Below are positions 1-8,117 of a DNA stretch of 48,746 nt, piece by piece (the first letter of the stretch is position 1; every line of letters starts with the position of its first letter). The notes below the pieces were generated by a model, which made no database searches, had not been told where the DNA came from, and worked only from the letters and a program-made list of their open reading frames with translations. Source of the stretch: an uncultured Chloroflexales bacterium (GTDB lineage Bacteria; Chloroflexota; Chloroflexia; Chloroflexales; Chloroflexaceae); the NCBI GenBank assembly GCA_937902315.1, contig CALGUG010000068.1, positions 1-48,746 of the forward strand, written 5' to 3'. The position numbers were made by a program, and so were the translations under genes.

Positions 1-47
1 CGAACGATCGCCTGTTGCTGCCGACACGACTGTTGGCTAATGCATAG

Positions 48-64
48 CTCCCGCATTGCGGGAG
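48..64. repeat. Short palindromic REP-like repeat
   Basis: A perfect inverted repeat, CTCCCGCATTGCGGGAG, followed by AAGGG. Almost the same sequence recurs at 48602-48619, and a related one (CCCGCTTTGCGGG) at about 10028-10040. Together they suggest a small palindromic repeat family in the spaces between genes. The surrounding 1-116 stretch shows no convincing gene. Confidence 0.6.
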
Positions 65-116
65 AAGGGAGCGCTGCGCAACCCGCCGAAAGCGCTACTT
101 TCTTCTGCCGAAGGCC

Positions 117-285
117 ATACGAAATTCGCTTGAATCGTTGTAGTTGGGACGATCTCTCGGCACACAGCTACAATACCCAGCTTACGGGCGAGCTGTTGGT
201 AGCCGAAGGCGGACGCGCTAGCCGCCCTCTTGGGGAAAGAGGCCAAGCCGCCAGAGTGCTGAACTGATCAAATGGAATTCGGTAT
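117..285. repeat. Dispersed MITE-like repeat with the CGCGTCCGCC core
   Basis: The unit begins ATACGAAATTCGC and ends GGAATTCGGTAT, giving imperfect terminal inverted repeats. Inside, at 196-219, is the core TTGGTAGCCGAAGGCGGACG that recurs elsewhere in the window in both orientations. A closely similar unit lies at about 31812-31985. There is no transposase gene and no credible reading frame. The right end abuts the terminator of the neighbouring minus-strand RNA. Confidence 0.6.
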
Positions 286-286
286 C

Positions 287-316
287 AAAAAAAGAAAGAG
301 GGCTTGTAGGCCCTCT
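287..316 (-). terminator. Intrinsic terminator of the minus-strand RNA
   Basis: On the minus strand a 7-bp stem (AGAGGGC with GCCCTCT, loop of six) is followed by TTTCTTTTTTT. No protein gene lies just upstream on this strand. The terminator therefore supports an RNA gene covering about 317-732. Confidence 0.8.
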
Positions 317-732
317 CCCTTTTCATGAAATCTCTTTGATAGCCACTCCCCGAGGAGAACACGCTCTGTAAGGACTTCTATCGAACCAACTTACTTTGTA
401 GGATCCGTTACAGTGCTCTTACATTCGGTACTTTACCGTGTCAGCTTTTCTGTATCGGCGCTTGCTCGTGTCTGCGGTGGAGTCAACCTAATGGTATCCA
501 CTCGTCGAGCTTTTCTACAAAGAACTCTACGTTGCTTATAGAACATCGCCCTACTCATCAGTAGTCGGCGCGTTTACTTAGTAACATCCTCAAACAGTGA
601 TTTTCTCACTATTCTTTCGGTTACCTCACGAACATTACTGAATGTTGTTTCAGGAATGTCGCTTGCATTGTAAAGTCGTCGTTTGGTTGTTTAGGTATCC
701 CCACTTTGGTGATTGTGTTCTCCTTGGGGGTT
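317..732 (-). ncRNA. Candidate structured non-coding RNA, about 420-440 nt
   Basis: A gene-free stretch with all the parts of an independent RNA gene. It has a sigma70-type promoter directly upstream (739-767) and an intrinsic terminator at its end (287-316). The two ends can pair: 715-729 with 348-362 gives a helix of 15 positions with one mismatch. Internal hairpins include 632-659, 596-610, 547-570 (four plus five base pairs), 477-501 and 426-438. I looked for hallmarks of RNase P RNA, tmRNA, SRP RNA, 6S RNA and group I/II introns by eye and recognised none. The single mismatch in the closing helix is A-C on the minus strand but would be G-U on the plus strand, a small point against the assigned strand. 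The alternative is a 382-bp transposable element with 15-bp inverted ends. No start codon with a ribosome site and long frame was found. Confidence 0.6.
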
Positions 733-738
733 GCCTGC

Positions 739-767
739 ATGATAGCACTATTAGACTCGCATTTCAA
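739..767 (-). promoter_or_regulatory. Sigma70-type promoter for the candidate RNA
   Basis: Reading the minus strand, TTGAAA (767-762) and TATCAT (744-739) are separated by exactly 17 bases. Transcription should start near 732, two or three bases before the closing helix. This is one of the best sigma70 matches in the window. Confidence 0.75.
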
Positions 768-806
768 TATTTTTATCGGTATTTAACGATAATGTACAAA
801 TAATTC

Positions 807-2279
807 CTAAGAAAGAATCGCTTCAGAAACGGCTTTTCCGCTCAGCAGAACAAGTGGAATCCCCCCTCCTGGATGGGTGCCTCCTCCCACAAAAAAGATC
901 TGTGGCAGGTCTATGGCGCGCAGCGGCGGACGTGCGAAGGCGCTAAATGGATTGTTAGAGGCCGGGCCGTAGATCGCGCCGTTGGCGGCGTTGTAGCTTT
1001 CAGCTAGATCGTTGGGTGTGATAATGCGACGCACAACGATCTGCTCGCTTAGATCGTCTAGGCCCATACGCTCCAACTTGCGAATCACCAGTTCGCTATA
1101 GCCGACAGCCTCGCGCTTCCAATCGTAGCTGAAGCGGCCCTGCCCCAGACTGGGCGCATTCACAAGCACAAACAGGTTCATATGCTGCTCGGGCGCGTGG
1201 CTTGGGTCGCTTAGGCAGGTCGCCGAGACATAGATGGTCGGGTCGGGCGCCGGCACGCCCAGCTCGAAGATCGCTCGAAATTCGGCGGGGTAGTCGTGGC
1301 TCCAAAAGATGGTGTGTTGGGCCAGTTGTGGGTAGATTCGTTTGACCCCAAGCAGCAGGATAAAGCCGCTGCACGAGGGTTCGAGCTTTTCAAAACGACG
1401 CGCTATGCCTGGCTTGGCGGGCAGCAGATGGCGGTAGGCGTAGCGTGGGTCGGCGTTGATCACTGCGCTACGGCTCGTCAACGAGCTGCCATCGCGCAGG
1501 TAGACGCGCACCCCAGCGCCCTCGGGCCTGACTTGGGCGACCTCGCTCTCGGTGCGAATCTCGACGCCACGCTCTTGGGCGAGCTGGCTGAGCACTTCGG
1601 CGATGCGGTAGAGGCCGCCTTTGACATACCAGGCTCCTTCTGCGAATTCGATGTAGGCGATCAGGTTGAATGTCGCTGGCGAACGGTAGGGCGATGATCC
1701 GTTGTAGGTAGCGTAGCGATCGAAGACTTGGCGCAGATAGGGGCTGTGGAAGAACGAAGCCACTGCACGGTCGACTGTGCGTAGCGAGTCGATCTTGTGG
1801 GCGTTACGGGCGAAGCTCGGGCTGAACAGCTCGCGTAGGCCGCTGAAAGGACGCAGCAGAAAGTGGGGCGCGACGGTTTTATAGATCTCGGAGGTGTGGG
1901 CCAAGAAGCGCAAAAAAGGTGCAACATCGTCGGGGCTGAGCGCTTCGATAGCTTGAAGCAAGGAGGGCAGGTCTTGCCAAGCGTCGAAACGGGTGCCATC
2001 GGGCCAGAAGTAGCGACAGCTAGGCTCGACCCGTACCAGTTCGAGCAAGCTTTTGCTATCGTGCCCTGTGGCTTGAATAAGCTCGTGCAGCACCCAAGGC
2101 ATGGTGACGAGTGAAGGGCCGGTATCCCAACGAAAGCCCGCTTCACGATGGATGTTGAGCTTTCCGCCGACTCGTTGGTTTTTCTCTAGTACGAGCACAC
2201 GCTGGCCCGCGATGGCGAGGTGAATGGCCGCCGAAAGGCCGCCTAAGCCGCCGCCTACAACAATGCTGTCGTAATCCAT
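807..2279 (-). CDS. CrtI/CrtN/CrtD-type carotenoid desaturase (FAD oxidoreductase)
   Basis: 490 residues, the usual length for bacterial phytoene desaturase relatives. These FAD enzymes introduce double bonds into carotenoid precursors, usually at the membrane. The N-terminus has the dinucleotide-binding fold (VVGGGLGGLSAA, glycines 9-14), followed by the acidic end of the second strand and the RVGGKL motif. A GFRWDTGPSLVTMP block follows, as in CrtI proteins. The C-terminus carries the second FAD contact with THPGGGIPLVLLSGKA. The start has a strong AAGGAGGAG ribosome site. The family is clear, but the substrate (phytoene, a later desaturation step or a 3,4-desaturation) cannot be told from sequence. 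No other carotenoid gene is nearby, so the gene appears to stand alone and faces the divergent efflux operon. Confidence 0.85.
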   Translation of the reverse strand: MDYDSIVVGGGLGGLSAAIHLAIAGQRVLVLEKNQRVGGKLNIHREAGFRWDTGPSLVTMPWVLHELIQATGHDSKSLLELVRVEPSCRYFWPDGTRFDAWQDLPSLLQAIEALSPDDVAPFLRFLAHTSEIYKTVAPHFLLRPFSGLRELFSPSFARNAHKIDSLRTVDRAVASFFHSPYLRQVFDRYATYNGSSPYRSPATFNLIAYIEFAEGAWYVKGGLYRIAEVLSQLAQERGVEIRTESEVAQVRPEGAGVRVYLRDGSSLTSRSAVINADPRYAYRHLLPAKPGIARRFEKLEPSCSGFILLLGVKRIYPQLAQHTIFWSHDYPAEFRAIFELGVPAPDPTIYVSATCLSDPSHAPEQHMNLFVLVNAPSLGQGRFSYDWKREAVGYSELVIRKLERMGLDDLSEQIVVRRIITPNDLAESYNAANGAIYGPASNNPFSAFARPPLRAIDLPQIFFVGGGTHPGGGIPLVLLSGKAVSEAILS

Positions 2280-2573
2280 GCTCCTCCTTGATCTGTATAA
2301 CCTGCTTTTTTAGGCCGCTTGTTATTGTAGAAAATAAAATCTTGAAATGCTATTTTAGTTAGAACCAAGCTTCATGAGTACTCTTTTTTGAGTTTTTAAT
2401 CAGTCTTGGTATGCCTAGATTCCGCTCTATAATCGTAAAGAGCGCATTATCCTAATTGAAAAAAGTGCCTTCAAGAGCGGCTCAATTCTTTAAAAAAGAT
2501 ATAGAAAGAAAGAAAATATATGGTATAGTATTGGAAGTCAGCCAGTAACGTTATCATAGTCCGGTGAGGAAAC
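2280..2573. promoter_or_regulatory. Divergent intergenic region, AT-rich
   Basis: This AT-rich spacer separates the minus-strand desaturase from the plus-strand efflux operon and must hold both promoters. For the operon the best candidate is TATTGG-N17-TATCAT at about 2531-2559, weak at -35. No clear operator or RNA gene was seen. Confidence 0.35.
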
Positions 2574-4133
2574 ATGTTCAAGCTCAAGGTTGTGCTTGCA
2601 GTTATTGCGTTATCCACAGGACTTGCGGCGTGCCAAGGTAGTACGGTTGGCCCGCCAGGTTCTAATTCAGCGGCTTCGGGTGCAGCTCCTACCCCTACTC
2701 CTCGGGCTGTTCCTCCTGCGCTCGAGAAACCTACCTACACGGTTGAACGTGGTGTCGTAGCAGATGAACTCAAAATGAGTGGCCGTGTTGCAGCGACCCT
2801 CGATCAGGATCTCTTTTTTACTCAAGACGGTTTTGTAAAAACGATCTATGTCAAACGTTCTGACGTGGTTACAGAAGGGCAACTCTTGGCAGAGCTTGAT
2901 CTGGGAACCTTACCAAATGATCTGCGTCAGGCCGAGATCGAATTGTCGAGTGTTGAGCTTGCTGTAAAAGCTCGTCAGGAGCGTCAGCAGTTTGCTATTC
3001 GGCGCGCTGAGTTAGACCTTGAAGATGCTCGCTCGCGTTTGGCGGCCTTAAAGCAACCCCCGCTGCAGAGCGAGATCAATGCGGCAAACTTGGCGATCGA
3101 ACAAGCGCGCATCAATCTTGAAGATACCCGCCACCGTATGTCTGTGGCCAAGACCCAAGCTGATCTGCGTGTTGAGACCGCCGCCAACACCGTGCGCGAT
3201 CGCCAAGCCGAATACGCACGAATCGTTGAACTGAATGGCACCCAAAGCAAAGAACACCTTTCCCCCGACCAAGTAAACGCTGAAGAGGCCGCCCGTCGCG
3301 CGGTTGAAAACGCTCAAACCGAGCTAGAAGCGGCCCGAGTCGCTGCTGAGCAGGCGCGAAAAGACGAGATCGCTGCGATCGCTTCGGCAGAAAACGCCCT
3401 CAAGCAGGCCGAGCTACGTTTAGCTGCGCTGCTAGAAGGCCCGACCGCGCTTGAGATCGCCGATGCCGAGCGTGCTATTCGCCGGGCTGAAGTCGCCTTG
3501 GAAGAAGCCCGCGCCTCGAACATTGATCCCGACGAGCAGAATAAGCTTGAGAGCGCCCAACTGCGAGTTGAGACCATTCGTGCTCGTATCGAAGCTGGTC
3601 GTATCTATGCGCCCTTCGATGGCGAGGTCGCTGATATCAGCGTGCGCCCCGGCGACGGTGTCTCTGCCTACAAAGCGGTTATGAATGTGATCAACCCGAC
3701 CAATATCGAGTTGGTAGTTGAAAATACCCTCAGCAGCGATATGGCGAAGGTTGGTATCGGCCAACAGGTAGAGATCTCGTTTGCTCGCTATGCGACGACC
3801 AAACTGATAGGCACTGTTGAGAAGCTGCCGACTAGTCTTACCTCGACCGCCTCTTCGGTGCAAGCCGATCCAGCTATCCATATCAGCTTCGAACCTGGCG
3901 ATCTCGATTTGAGCATTGGTGATATTGCGAGTTTAGTGCTGACTATCGAGCGCAAAGAAGACGCTCTCTGGCTGCCTCCTGTGGCTGTGCGTTCTTTCGA
4001 TGGTCGCCGTTTTGTGGTCGTGCAAGATGGTGATCGTCAGCGGCGCGTCGATGTGAAAGTTGGTATTGTGAGCCAAGATCGGATAGAAATCCTCGAAGGT
4101 CTTGAAGAAGGCGACGTGGTGATCGGGCAGTAG
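2574..4133 (+). CDS. HlyD/MacA-like membrane fusion lipoprotein
   Basis: 519 residues. The N-terminus is a lipoprotein signal peptide with a lipobox ending at Cys20 (STGLAAC), followed by a Pro/Ala/Thr-rich linker. A biotinyl-lipoyl-like half-motif starts near residue 75 and is completed after the hairpin (YAPFDGEVADISVRPGDGV). Between them, residues about 115-330 form a long Ala/Glu/Arg-rich coiled coil. Beta-barrel and membrane-proximal domains follow. Such proteins link an ABC or RND transporter to the outside. In a single-membrane cell, an adaptor anchored to the outer face of the membrane would work with the FtsX-type permease encoded just downstream. First gene of a five-gene operon; ribosome site GAGGAAAC before ATG. 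Substrate unknown. Confidence 0.85.
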   Translation: MFKLKVVLAVIALSTGLAACQGSTVGPPGSNSAASGAAPTPTPRAVPPALEKPTYTVERGVVADELKMSGRVAATLDQDLFFTQDGFVKTIYVKRSDVVTEGQLLAELDLGTLPNDLRQAEIELSSVELAVKARQERQQFAIRRAELDLEDARSRLAALKQPPLQSEINAANLAIEQARINLEDTRHRMSVAKTQADLRVETAANTVRDRQAEYARIVELNGTQSKEHLSPDQVNAEEAARRAVENAQTELEAARVAAEQARKDEIAAIASAENALKQAELRLAALLEGPTALEIADAERAIRRAEVALEEARASNIDPDEQNKLESAQLRVETIRARIEAGRIYAPFDGEVADISVRPGDGVSAYKAVMNVINPTNIELVVENTLSSDMAKVGIGQQVEISFARYATTKLIGTVEKLPTSLTSTASSVQADPAIHISFEPGDLDLSIGDIASLVLTIERKEDALWLPPVAVRSFDGRRFVVVQDGDRQRRVDVKVGIVSQDRIEILEGLEEGDVVIGQ

Positions 4134-4143
4134 CCAGTCTGTG

Positions 4144-4172
4144 GGTGGCATCGCTTGGTAATCGATGCCACC
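4144..4172 (+). promoter_or_regulatory. Intercistronic RNA hairpin
   Basis: A perfect 10-bp stem (GGTGGCATCG with CGATGCCACC, nine-base loop) lies just after the adaptor stop. It has no T-run, so it is more likely an mRNA processing or stability element than a full terminator. It overlaps a possible TTG start of the next gene at 4155 and argues against that start. Confidence 0.55.
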
Positions 4173-4196
4173 TGCCTATTGAAATCAGGACAGATT

Positions 4197-7073
4197 GTGC
4201 GGCTAATACTAAACTTTTTTGGCTTACTGCGGGTTGTAGGCCGCCGCTTTATAAGCCATATTGGACTACTTGCCGCGATTATTGCAGGCTTTGTTATTGC
4301 CGTCGCGATCGTAACGAGTATTCCGATCTATGCTGAAGCGGTTGGCTACCGCATCCTGCGAACAGAACTCAATAAAGGCTCCAACAGCGAGACGCACCCG
4401 CCTTTCGCCTTTATGTATCGCTATATCGGCTCGCAGTCGGGCGCGATCGCTTGGAAGGATCTCGGCGCGATCGACCAGTACATGCGCGAGAAGCTGGTCG
4501 CTCGTTTGGGCCTGCCCAACCAGCAGCTGACGCGTTATGCATCGACCGATAAGCTGCGCTTTATGACGCCCGATGGAGTCGGCGAGCCTCTCTTCTGGGC
4601 GAATCTGGTGTTTGCCACCGATATCGAAAAGCATATCAACGTTATCGAGGGCGAATATCCTAAACCTGCTGGCGAAGACGGCCCTGTTGAGGTGCTTTTA
4701 TCTGAAGAAAAAGCCAACGAACTTGGCTTTCAAGTCGGTGAAGACTATTTGATCTTAGGGCCATCTGGCGATCGTGAACCGAGGATCCATCTGCCGATTC
4801 GTGTGAGTGGCATCTGGATCGCCAACGACCCCGATAACGACTATTGGTTCTACGATCCGACGGCCTTTGAAGAATCACTGATCGTTCCGGAAGAGAGCTT
4901 TGTTGCGCGTATTGCCACAGCCGCTGAAAAGCCGGTCTATACTGCGCTTTGGTATGCAGTGATGGATGGCGAGCGCGTTCGGAGTAGAGATGCAGCTCGC
5001 TTGACGGCCAATATCAATCGCTCGTTGACCGAAGCAGCTAGCCTCTTGCCAGGCGTTTCGCTCTCGCTCTCGCCCTACAACGCCTTGCTAATGCACCAGC
5101 GCCAAGTGCGCTTTTTAACCATTCTGCTCACTGTCTTCAGCATTCCGCTGCTTGGTGTCGCCGCCTACTTTATCATCTTGGTGACTGGCATGGTGGTGCA
5201 ACAACAGCAGAACGAGATCGCAGTGCTGCGCAGCCGAGGTACATCGCGCATACAGGTTCTGTGGATCTATCTGCTCGAGGCGGCCTTGTTAGGGCTTGTT
5301 GCCTTTGTGCTCGGCCCGCCGATCGGGCGCGAAGCGGCCCGCCTCATGACGTGGACGCGCTCCTTCTTGGACTTTGTGCCGCGCGAGGGCATGCCGGTTG
5401 AGCTTGCTTCGAACGTTTGGATGAGCGCTCTGCAAGTAGTGACCTTGGCCGTCTTCTCAAGCTTGATCCCAGCCTTGGCAGCCACGCGTTATACGATCGT
5501 TTCCTACAAACTTGAACGCGCTCGTTCGGTGCGTGCGCCGCTCTGGCAGCGTTTGTTCGTCGATATCTTGCTGCTGATCCCGGTCTATTACGGCTACCAG
5601 CAGCTCAAGAGCCGCGGCACGATTTCGTTTTTGGGCGTCGATTCGCCCGCAGGCGATCCCTTCCAAAACCCGCTCTTGCTCTTGGTTCCGACCCTGTTTG
5701 TGTTCGCCTTCGCGCTCTTTAGCCTGCGTATCTTCCCGATCGTGATGAACGCGCTAGCTTGGATCTGTAGCCGCTTTCCGGGCATTGCGATCCTCTTGGC
5801 GATGCGCTATCTGGCGCGCACAACCCGTGGTTACACCGGTCCAATTATGCTGCTGATCATCACGATGAGCCTGGCGACCTTTACTTCGTCGATGTCGCTC
5901 ACGCTCGATCAGTACCTCTACGACCGGGCCTACTACATCAGCGGAACCGATCTGCGTATGAGTGACTTGGGCCAAGATACCGAGCCGCCGACCATCTCTT
6001 TTGGCGTTCAGCAACCTCAGCAGCAAAACAGCACCGAGAGCGGAGGCCGAGTTAACGAGGCGCGCTGGCTGTTTGTGCCCGTCAGCGACTATCTGACCAT
6101 CCCGGGCATCATCAATGCGACCCGTGTAGGCCGCAGCGAAGTTCAAGCCTATGTGAACAATAAGTTCGATGCTGGCGTCTTCTTGGGCGTCGATCGCGCT
6201 GACCTGCCCGCTGTGGTCGGCAAAGCCTTCCGCAGCGATTACGCCCGTGAATCGCTGGGCGATCTGATGAACCGCCTCGCTGATGATCCAGGCGCGCTCT
6301 TGGTGAGCAGTCGCTACATGGCGGCTAATGGCCTGCGCGTGGGCGACCGCGTTTCGCTCGAAATGAGCTCCTTTGGTTCGGCGCAACGTGTGCCCTTCGT
6401 GATCGTGGGTGATCTGAGGCTCTTCCCGACTCTCTACGAAGATAAGCCCTTCTTCATCGGCAACCTCGATTATGTCTTCGAGATGCAGGGCGGCCAGTTC
6501 CCCTACGAGGTTTGGGCCACCACCGAGCCAGGCACCGTTCCCCAAGAGGTGATCCGCGAGACCGAGCGGCGTGGTTTGCGCGTCTTCTACCAAGAGGATG
6601 CCGAAAGCCTGATCGAAGCCGAATTCAACCGCCCCGAGCGCCAAGGTGTCTTCGGCCTGCTCTCGGTCGGTTTCTTGGCCTCGGCCTTCTTAACAGTCTT
6701 GGGCTTCCTGTTCTATTCGGTGCTCTCGTTTAGACGCCGATTCGTCGAATTGGGCATGCTGCGCGCTATCGGCCTCTCGGTCGGTCAGATGGGCACGCTG
6801 CTCACCTGCGAACAGGGTCTGATCATCGGCATCGGTATGGGGATCGGCACCTTGTTGGGCGTCACTGCGAGCCAGCTCTTCATTCCCTTCTTGCAGGTGC
6901 GTGCCGACAACAACCCGAACACACCGCCCTTTGTGGTTCAGATCGCTTGGGACCAGATCGGAATCATCTATGCGATCTTCGGAGGCATGCTCGTCTTTGC
7001 GGTGATCATCACGATGATCCTGTTGGCTCGCATGCGCATCTTCCAGGCTGTTAAACTCGGCGAAGCCGTTTAG
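4197..7073 (+). CDS. FtsX/MacB-family ABC transporter permease
   Basis: About 958 residues from a GTG at 4197, chosen because AGGA sits six bases upstream; an in-frame TTG at 4155 lies inside a hairpin. One membrane segment near the N-terminus is followed by a large outer domain (roughly residues 45-310). A first FtsX-type core of membrane segments follows, containing QQQQNEIAVLRSRGTSRIQVL, the cytoplasmic signature of this family. More segments, a second outer domain (about 590-830) and a second FtsX core with RRRFVELGMLRAIGLSVGQM complete it. The doubled core means one polypeptide may supply both halves of the transporter. With the lipoprotein adaptor and two ATPases it probably forms a mechanotransmission or efflux complex of the MacB/LolCDE type. 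The substrate is unknown. Confidence 0.85.
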   Translation: MRLILNFFGLLRVVGRRFISHIGLLAAIIAGFVIAVAIVTSIPIYAEAVGYRILRTELNKGSNSETHPPFAFMYRYIGSQSGAIAWKDLGAIDQYMREKLVARLGLPNQQLTRYASTDKLRFMTPDGVGEPLFWANLVFATDIEKHINVIEGEYPKPAGEDGPVEVLLSEEKANELGFQVGEDYLILGPSGDREPRIHLPIRVSGIWIANDPDNDYWFYDPTAFEESLIVPEESFVARIATAAEKPVYTALWYAVMDGERVRSRDAARLTANINRSLTEAASLLPGVSLSLSPYNALLMHQRQVRFLTILLTVFSIPLLGVAAYFIILVTGMVVQQQQNEIAVLRSRGTSRIQVLWIYLLEAALLGLVAFVLGPPIGREAARLMTWTRSFLDFVPREGMPVELASNVWMSALQVVTLAVFSSLIPALAATRYTIVSYKLERARSVRAPLWQRLFVDILLLIPVYYGYQQLKSRGTISFLGVDSPAGDPFQNPLLLLVPTLFVFAFALFSLRIFPIVMNALAWICSRFPGIAILLAMRYLARTTRGYTGPIMLLIITMSLATFTSSMSLTLDQYLYDRAYYISGTDLRMSDLGQDTEPPTISFGVQQPQQQNSTESGGRVNEARWLFVPVSDYLTIPGIINATRVGRSEVQAYVNNKFDAGVFLGVDRADLPAVVGKAFRSDYARESLGDLMNRLADDPGALLVSSRYMAANGLRVGDRVSLEMSSFGSAQRVPFVIVGDLRLFPTLYEDKPFFIGNLDYVFEMQGGQFPYEVWATTEPGTVPQEVIRETERRGLRVFYQEDAESLIEAEFNRPERQGVFGLLSVGFLASAFLTVLGFLFYSVLSFRRRFVELGMLRAIGLSVGQMGTLLTCEQGLIIGIGMGIGTLLGVTASQLFIPFLQVRADNNPNTPPFVVQIAWDQIGIIYAIFGGMLVFAVIITMILLARMRIFQAVKLGEAV

Positions 7074-7074
7074 T

Positions 7075-7112
7075 AATAGCTGCAAGTTGTTGTTAGGCAG
7101 CTTGCAGCTATT
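7075..7112 (+). promoter_or_regulatory. Intercistronic RNA hairpin
   Basis: Twelve perfect pairs (AATAGCTGCAAG with CTTGCAGCTATT) and a 14-base loop fill most of the 50-base gap between permease and first ATPase. The tail TCTCTCTTA is pyrimidine-rich but not a clean T-run, so it could be a leaky terminator or a processing site. Confidence 0.55.
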
Positions 7113-7123
7113 CTCTCTTACCT

Positions 7124-8104
7124 ATGCCAGAACCATTGATCATAGCAGAAAACCTCGTCAAGATTTATTCGATCGGTGATCTTGAGATACAAGCCTTGCA
7201 AGGCCTGGAGTTAACCGTCCAACAGGGCGAGGTGATGGCACTGATCGGCGCGAGCGGAAGCGGTAAATCGACCCTGCTGAATGTGATCGGCGGGCTCGAT
7301 CGTCCCGACGCTGGCAAAATCATTGTGGCCGATCAAGACCTGCTCAAAATGTCGAAGGCGGCGCTCAACCGCTATCGACGACGCTATGTCGGCTTTGTGT
7401 GGCAGCAGAAAGCGCGTAACCTCATTCCCTATCTCAACGCGATTCAGAACGTCGAAATGCCCATGCTGATGTCGGGAGTGCCGCCAGCAGAGCGCAAGGC
7501 CTGGAGCAACGAACTGCTCGACCTGATGGGGATCGGCGCGCGCCGCAAGCACCATCTCGCCCAGCTCTCGGGTGGTGAGCAGCAGCGTGTCGCGATCGCG
7601 GTCGCCCTAGCCAACAAGCCGCCGCTCTTGCTCGCCGATGAGCCGACCGGCGAGGTCGATACCGCCACAGCTCAGGTCATCTTCGATCTCTTCCACGATC
7701 TCAACCAACGGCTCGGCATTACGATCGTGATCGTTTCGCACGATCCGCAGATCGCCCGCCACGTTCATCGCGTGGTCGCTATTCGCGATGGCAAGACCAG
7801 TAGCGAGGTTGTGCGCCGCGCCACCACCGTTGAAAACGAGCATGGCGAGCACGAAGAGAAACACCATCTGACTGAGTATGTGGTACTCGACTCGGCGGGT
7901 CGCCTTCAGGTGCCCAAAGAGATCCGCGAGCGTTACAAGATCAGTGACCGCGTGATTTTAGAGGAAACCGAAGAAGGCTTGATTCTGCGCCCGGTTGTGC
8001 GCGAGGGTGCTTCGGTCGTGACACCGCTTGTGGAACCCGACGATGGACCGCCTCCTCGCAAGAATCTCTTTACGAAGCTGATGGGTAGGGCGCGCAAGAA
8101 GTAG
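7124..8104 (+). CDS. ABC transporter ATPase with C-terminal AbrB/SpoVT-like domain
   Basis: 326 residues. The first about 225 residues are a MacB/LolD-type ATPase: Walker A GASGSGKST (42-50), Q-loop FVWQQ, signature LSGGEQQR, Walker B LLLADEPTGE and the switch His in IVSHD. After a charged His/Glu-rich linker, residues about 250-295 read as a swapped-hairpin AbrB/SpoVT/MraZ-like domain (VVLDSAGRLQVPKEIRERY, then a VILEETEEGLILRPV strand pair). Those domains normally dimerise and bind DNA. Here the domain might dimerise the ATPase or couple transport to gene regulation; that is inference. A basic tail (RARKK) ends the protein. No strong ribosome site precedes the ATG. The downstream ATPase gene starts 13 bases after the stop. 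Confidence 0.85.
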   Translation: MPEPLIIAENLVKIYSIGDLEIQALQGLELTVQQGEVMALIGASGSGKSTLLNVIGGLDRPDAGKIIVADQDLLKMSKAALNRYRRRYVGFVWQQKARNLIPYLNAIQNVEMPMLMSGVPPAERKAWSNELLDLMGIGARRKHHLAQLSGGEQQRVAIAVALANKPPLLLADEPTGEVDTATAQVIFDLFHDLNQRLGITIVIVSHDPQIARHVHRVVAIRDGKTSSEVVRRATTVENEHGEHEEKHHLTEYVVLDSAGRLQVPKEIRERYKISDRVILEETEEGLILRPVVREGASVVTPLVEPDDGPPPRKNLFTKLMGRARKK

Positions 8105-8117
8105 AGAAGTGCAATCC

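Noticed and set aside
37..267. Small reading frames on both strands at the left edge
   Set aside because: They consist of REP-like and CGCGTCCGCC repeat sequence and lack ribosome sites; similar frames appear in every copy of the repeat.
317..732. Identification of the candidate RNA as tmRNA
   Set aside because: CAAACGACGAC near the 5' part recalls the start of a tag sequence, and GGTTCGAT recalls a T-loop. There is no tRNA-like acceptor end, no CCA and no sensible tag frame.
5754..6644. A 296-residue minus-strand frame inside the permease gene
   Set aside because: Antisense to the second half of a clear FtsX-type permease, with no domain signature.
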